DNA of 6,718 bases, from the NCBI GenBank assembly GCA_026387215.1, contig JAPLMC010000062.1:1-6718 (forward strand), read 5' to 3'. The notes under the pieces were generated by a model. It was not told the DNA's origin, did no database searches, and saw nothing but the letters and a program-made list of their open reading frames with translations. The stretch's first letter is position 1. Each line of letters starts with the position of its first letter. Positions 5,738 through 6,718 of the stretch are shown here, in pieces. The position numbers and the translations under genes were made by a program. Source of the stretch: Candidatus Omnitrophota bacterium. GTDB taxonomy: Bacteria > Omnitrophota > Gorgyraeia > Gorgyraeales > Gorgyraeaceae.

Positions 5738-5773
5738 CACTCTAACAATGTCACTTTTGTCAAGTTGTTGGGA
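5724..5773. repeat. Imperfect 50-bp palindrome across the uvrC stop codon
   Basis: The 16-base arms at 5724-5739 and 5758-5773 pair at 15 of 16 positions (the one mismatch is A5730 with G5767), around an 18-nt loop. The left arm holds the last four uvrC sense codons and its TGA (5735-5737). No T-run follows the right arm, so it is not a canonical intrinsic terminator. The 8-mer GTCAAGTT of the right arm recurs at positions 1-8 of the window. It may be a dispersed palindromic element or an mRNA hairpin between genes. Confidence 0.7.
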
Positions 5774-5788
5774 ATAGAGCAAACGCAT

Positions 5789-6088
5789 ATGGTAAAAGAA
5801 TTGACACATTTTGAGAAAAGGGTATATACTGTTGTAAAGAAAATACCCTTTGGAAAGGTAAAAACCTATGCCTGGGTAGCTGAAAAAGCTGGAAGGCCAG
5901 GTGCTGCCAGGGCTGTGGGCAATGCACTTGGTAGAAATATTTTTCCCTTAATAGTTCCGTGCCACAGGGTAGTGAATTCAACTGGCGCTATCGGAGGATA
6001 TGCGTTCGGACAAGGTTTAAAAAGAAAATTATTGGAGATAGAGGATGCTTTCAGAGATAAAGGAAAAACTAAAAGACGCAGAAGCTAA
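5789..6088 (+). CDS. ogt: O6-alkylguanine-DNA alkyltransferase (single-domain Ogt/MGMT type)
   Basis: Suicide repair protein that moves an alkyl group from O6-alkylguanine to its own cysteine. The 99-residue product consists only of the C-terminal DNA-binding/catalytic domain and lacks the N-terminal domain of longer Ogt/Ada proteins. The active site PCHRV is intact with Cys58, so it is not an alkyltransferase-like (ATL) protein, where Trp replaces this Cys. Also present are the recognition-helix segment AARAVGNALGRN (39-50) with Arg41 as the finger equivalent, Tyr27, Asn50, the GGYAFG loop (69-74) and Glu85. The usual N-P before the active site reads N-I here. The ATG at 5789 is preferred; a TTG at 5765 is in frame but sits inside the palindrome and adds residues the family does not need. 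The ribosome-binding site is weak (GGGAATAGAG, 5770-5779). Reading is in the same frame as uvrC, and the last 44 nt overlap prfB. The end is basic (KTKRRRS). Confidence 0.92.
   Translation: MVKELTHFEKRVYTVVKKIPFGKVKTYAWVAEKAGRPGAARAVGNALGRNIFPLIVPCHRVVNSTGAIGGYAFGQGLKRKLLEIEDAFRDKGKTKRRRS
5801..5830 (+). promoter_or_regulatory. Possible internal promoter within ogt
   Basis: A perfect TTGACA (5801-5806) is followed by an 18-nt spacer and TATACT (5825-5830, five of six consensus bases). If active it would start RNA near 5837 and could give prfB expression independent of murJ-uvrC. The bases also encode conserved-looking Ogt sequence, so chance resemblance in AT-rich DNA is a serious alternative. 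Confidence 0.3.
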
Positions 6089-6718
6089 ATTATCCAACTT
6101 AAAGCTATATCTTGGAGTGGATAAGAATGAAGATCGGCTTAAAAAATTAGAATCACAGCTTGCAAATCCTGGTTTTTGGGATGATCAGGAAAAATCAATG
6201 CCTATTATCCAGGAATTAAAGATAGTGCGCTCAACATTAGACCCTTATTCTGAAGCAAGAAAAGAATTTGATGAGCTAAGCGAATTAGCCGTTATTTTAG
6301 ATGAGCAGGATAAAGACTCTATAAAAGAGGTTTCAGAATTGCTGGATAAACTTGCTAAGAAATTGGATGGTCTGGAATTCAAAAGCCTTTTAAACGGAGA
6401 AACAGATATAAATAACGCTATCCTGAGTATTCATTCAGGGGCGGGAGGTACAGAGTCCTGCGACTGGGCTAGTATGCTTTTAAGGATGTATTCAATGTGG
6501 GCTGAGAAAAAAGGATATAAGGTTGAGATGATTGACATGTTGCAGGGAGAAGAAGCCGGCCTTAAAAGCGCAGATATTATTATAACAGGTTCTTATGCAT
6601 ATGGTTATCTTAAGTCGGAAAAAGGTGTGCATCGCTTGGTGAGGATTTCTCCTTTTGACTCAAATAAAAGGCGGCATACATCTTTTGCGTCTGTGGATGT
6701 TATACCTGAAATTGCAGA
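6045..6718 (+). CDS. prfB: Peptide chain release factor 2, 5' part (cut by window end)
   Basis: Class I release factor that ends translation at UGA and UAA. I translated 224 codons from the ATG at 6045 before the window ends. The product has the N-terminal helical domain with FWDD (44-47), then domain 2 with H-S-G-A-G-G-T-E-S-C-D-W-A-S-M-L (130-145) and G-V-H-R-L-V-R-I-S-P-F-D-S (194-206). The Ser202-Pro203-Phe204 tripeptide reads the stop codon and identifies RF2 rather than RF1 (which has PxT). The catalytic GGQ loop lies beyond the window. The ribosome-binding site GGAG (6034-6037) is 7 nt from the ATG, inside ogt, which overlaps by 44 nt. The reading frame is open throughout. The CTT UGA C programmed frameshift site common near codon 25 is absent: the matching place reads TAT CTT GGA GTG GAT (6108-6122). 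Confidence 0.97.
   Translation, partial: MLSEIKEKLKDAEAKLSNLKLYLGVDKNEDRLKKLESQLANPGFWDDQEKSMPIIQELKIVRSTLDPYSEARKEFDELSELAVILDEQDKDSIKEVSELLDKLAKKLDGLEFKSLLNGETDINNAILSIHSGAGGTESCDWASMLLRMYSMWAEKKGYKVEMIDMLQGEEAGLKSADIIITGSYAYGYLKSEKGVHRLVRISPFDSNKRRHTSFASVDVIPEIA

Noticed and set aside
5735..5773. UGA at the uvrC end as a selenocysteine codon with a SECIS hairpin
   Set aside because: The UGA lies near the top of the palindrome's left arm, not at the base of a short stem with a GU-bearing apical loop as in bacterial SECIS elements. No homolog is known to me with Sec or Cys at this place.
5724..5773. Palindrome as a rho-independent terminator after uvrC
   Set aside because: The right arm is followed by ATAGAG, not a T-run, and two genes continue on the same strand with little spacing.
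5765..5788. TTG at 5765 as the ogt start
   Set aside because: It lies inside the palindrome's right arm, has no ribosome-binding site, and adds eight residues that single-domain alkyltransferases do not need. The ATG at 5789 fits better.

Overview
This is a compact, AT-rich stretch of a bacterial chromosome carrying eight housekeeping genes, the last one cut by the window edge. The gene set (a BamD-like TPR protein, an LptE-like lipoprotein, the lipid II flippase MurJ) points to a Gram-negative, diderm bacterium. Low GC, the W-x-W-T-P-E-S-G-K start of the mature BamD-like protein, and short heptamer repeats scattered in and between genes recall Candidatus Omnitrophota (OP3) genomes. That assignment rests on memory of the family, not on a search, and should be held loosely.

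Layout. A strong promoter at 17-45 drives a tight plus-strand cluster: bamD-like (56-997), lptE (978-1550, overlapping bamD by 20 nt) and holA (1595-2560). The lptE-holA adjacency is the same as in E. coli. rpsT (ribosomal protein S20) lies on the minus strand at 2568-2828 and converges on holA with a 7-nt gap. A 138-nt divergent intergenic region separates rpsT from a second plus-strand cluster: murJ (2967-4484), uvrC (4463-5737, overlapping murJ by 22 nt), an O6-alkylguanine-DNA alkyltransferase gene, ogt (5789-6088), and prfB (from 6045, overlapping ogt by 44 nt). No stretch over 300 nt lacks a gene, and I see no tRNA, rRNA, CRISPR array, transposase or phage gene.

How the genes work together. 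The first cluster couples outer-membrane assembly (BamD-like, LptE) to DNA replication (HolA, the delta subunit of the clamp loader). The second couples peptidoglycan precursor export (MurJ) to DNA repair (UvrC, Ogt) and translation termination (RF2).

No wholly new multi-gene system is visible. The unusual points are local. UvrC is a minimal form without the linker region and C-terminal HhH domain, and is separated from ogt by one in-frame UGA inside a 50-bp palindrome. A 7-bp repeat array encodes part of the LptE signal peptide, and a related array takes the place of a ribosome-binding site at holA. The bamD-like gene has a nearly leaderless promoter arrangement. A perfect hairpin with a GCGAAGC core abuts the rpsT ribosome-binding site. 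The prfB gene has no programmed-frameshift site.
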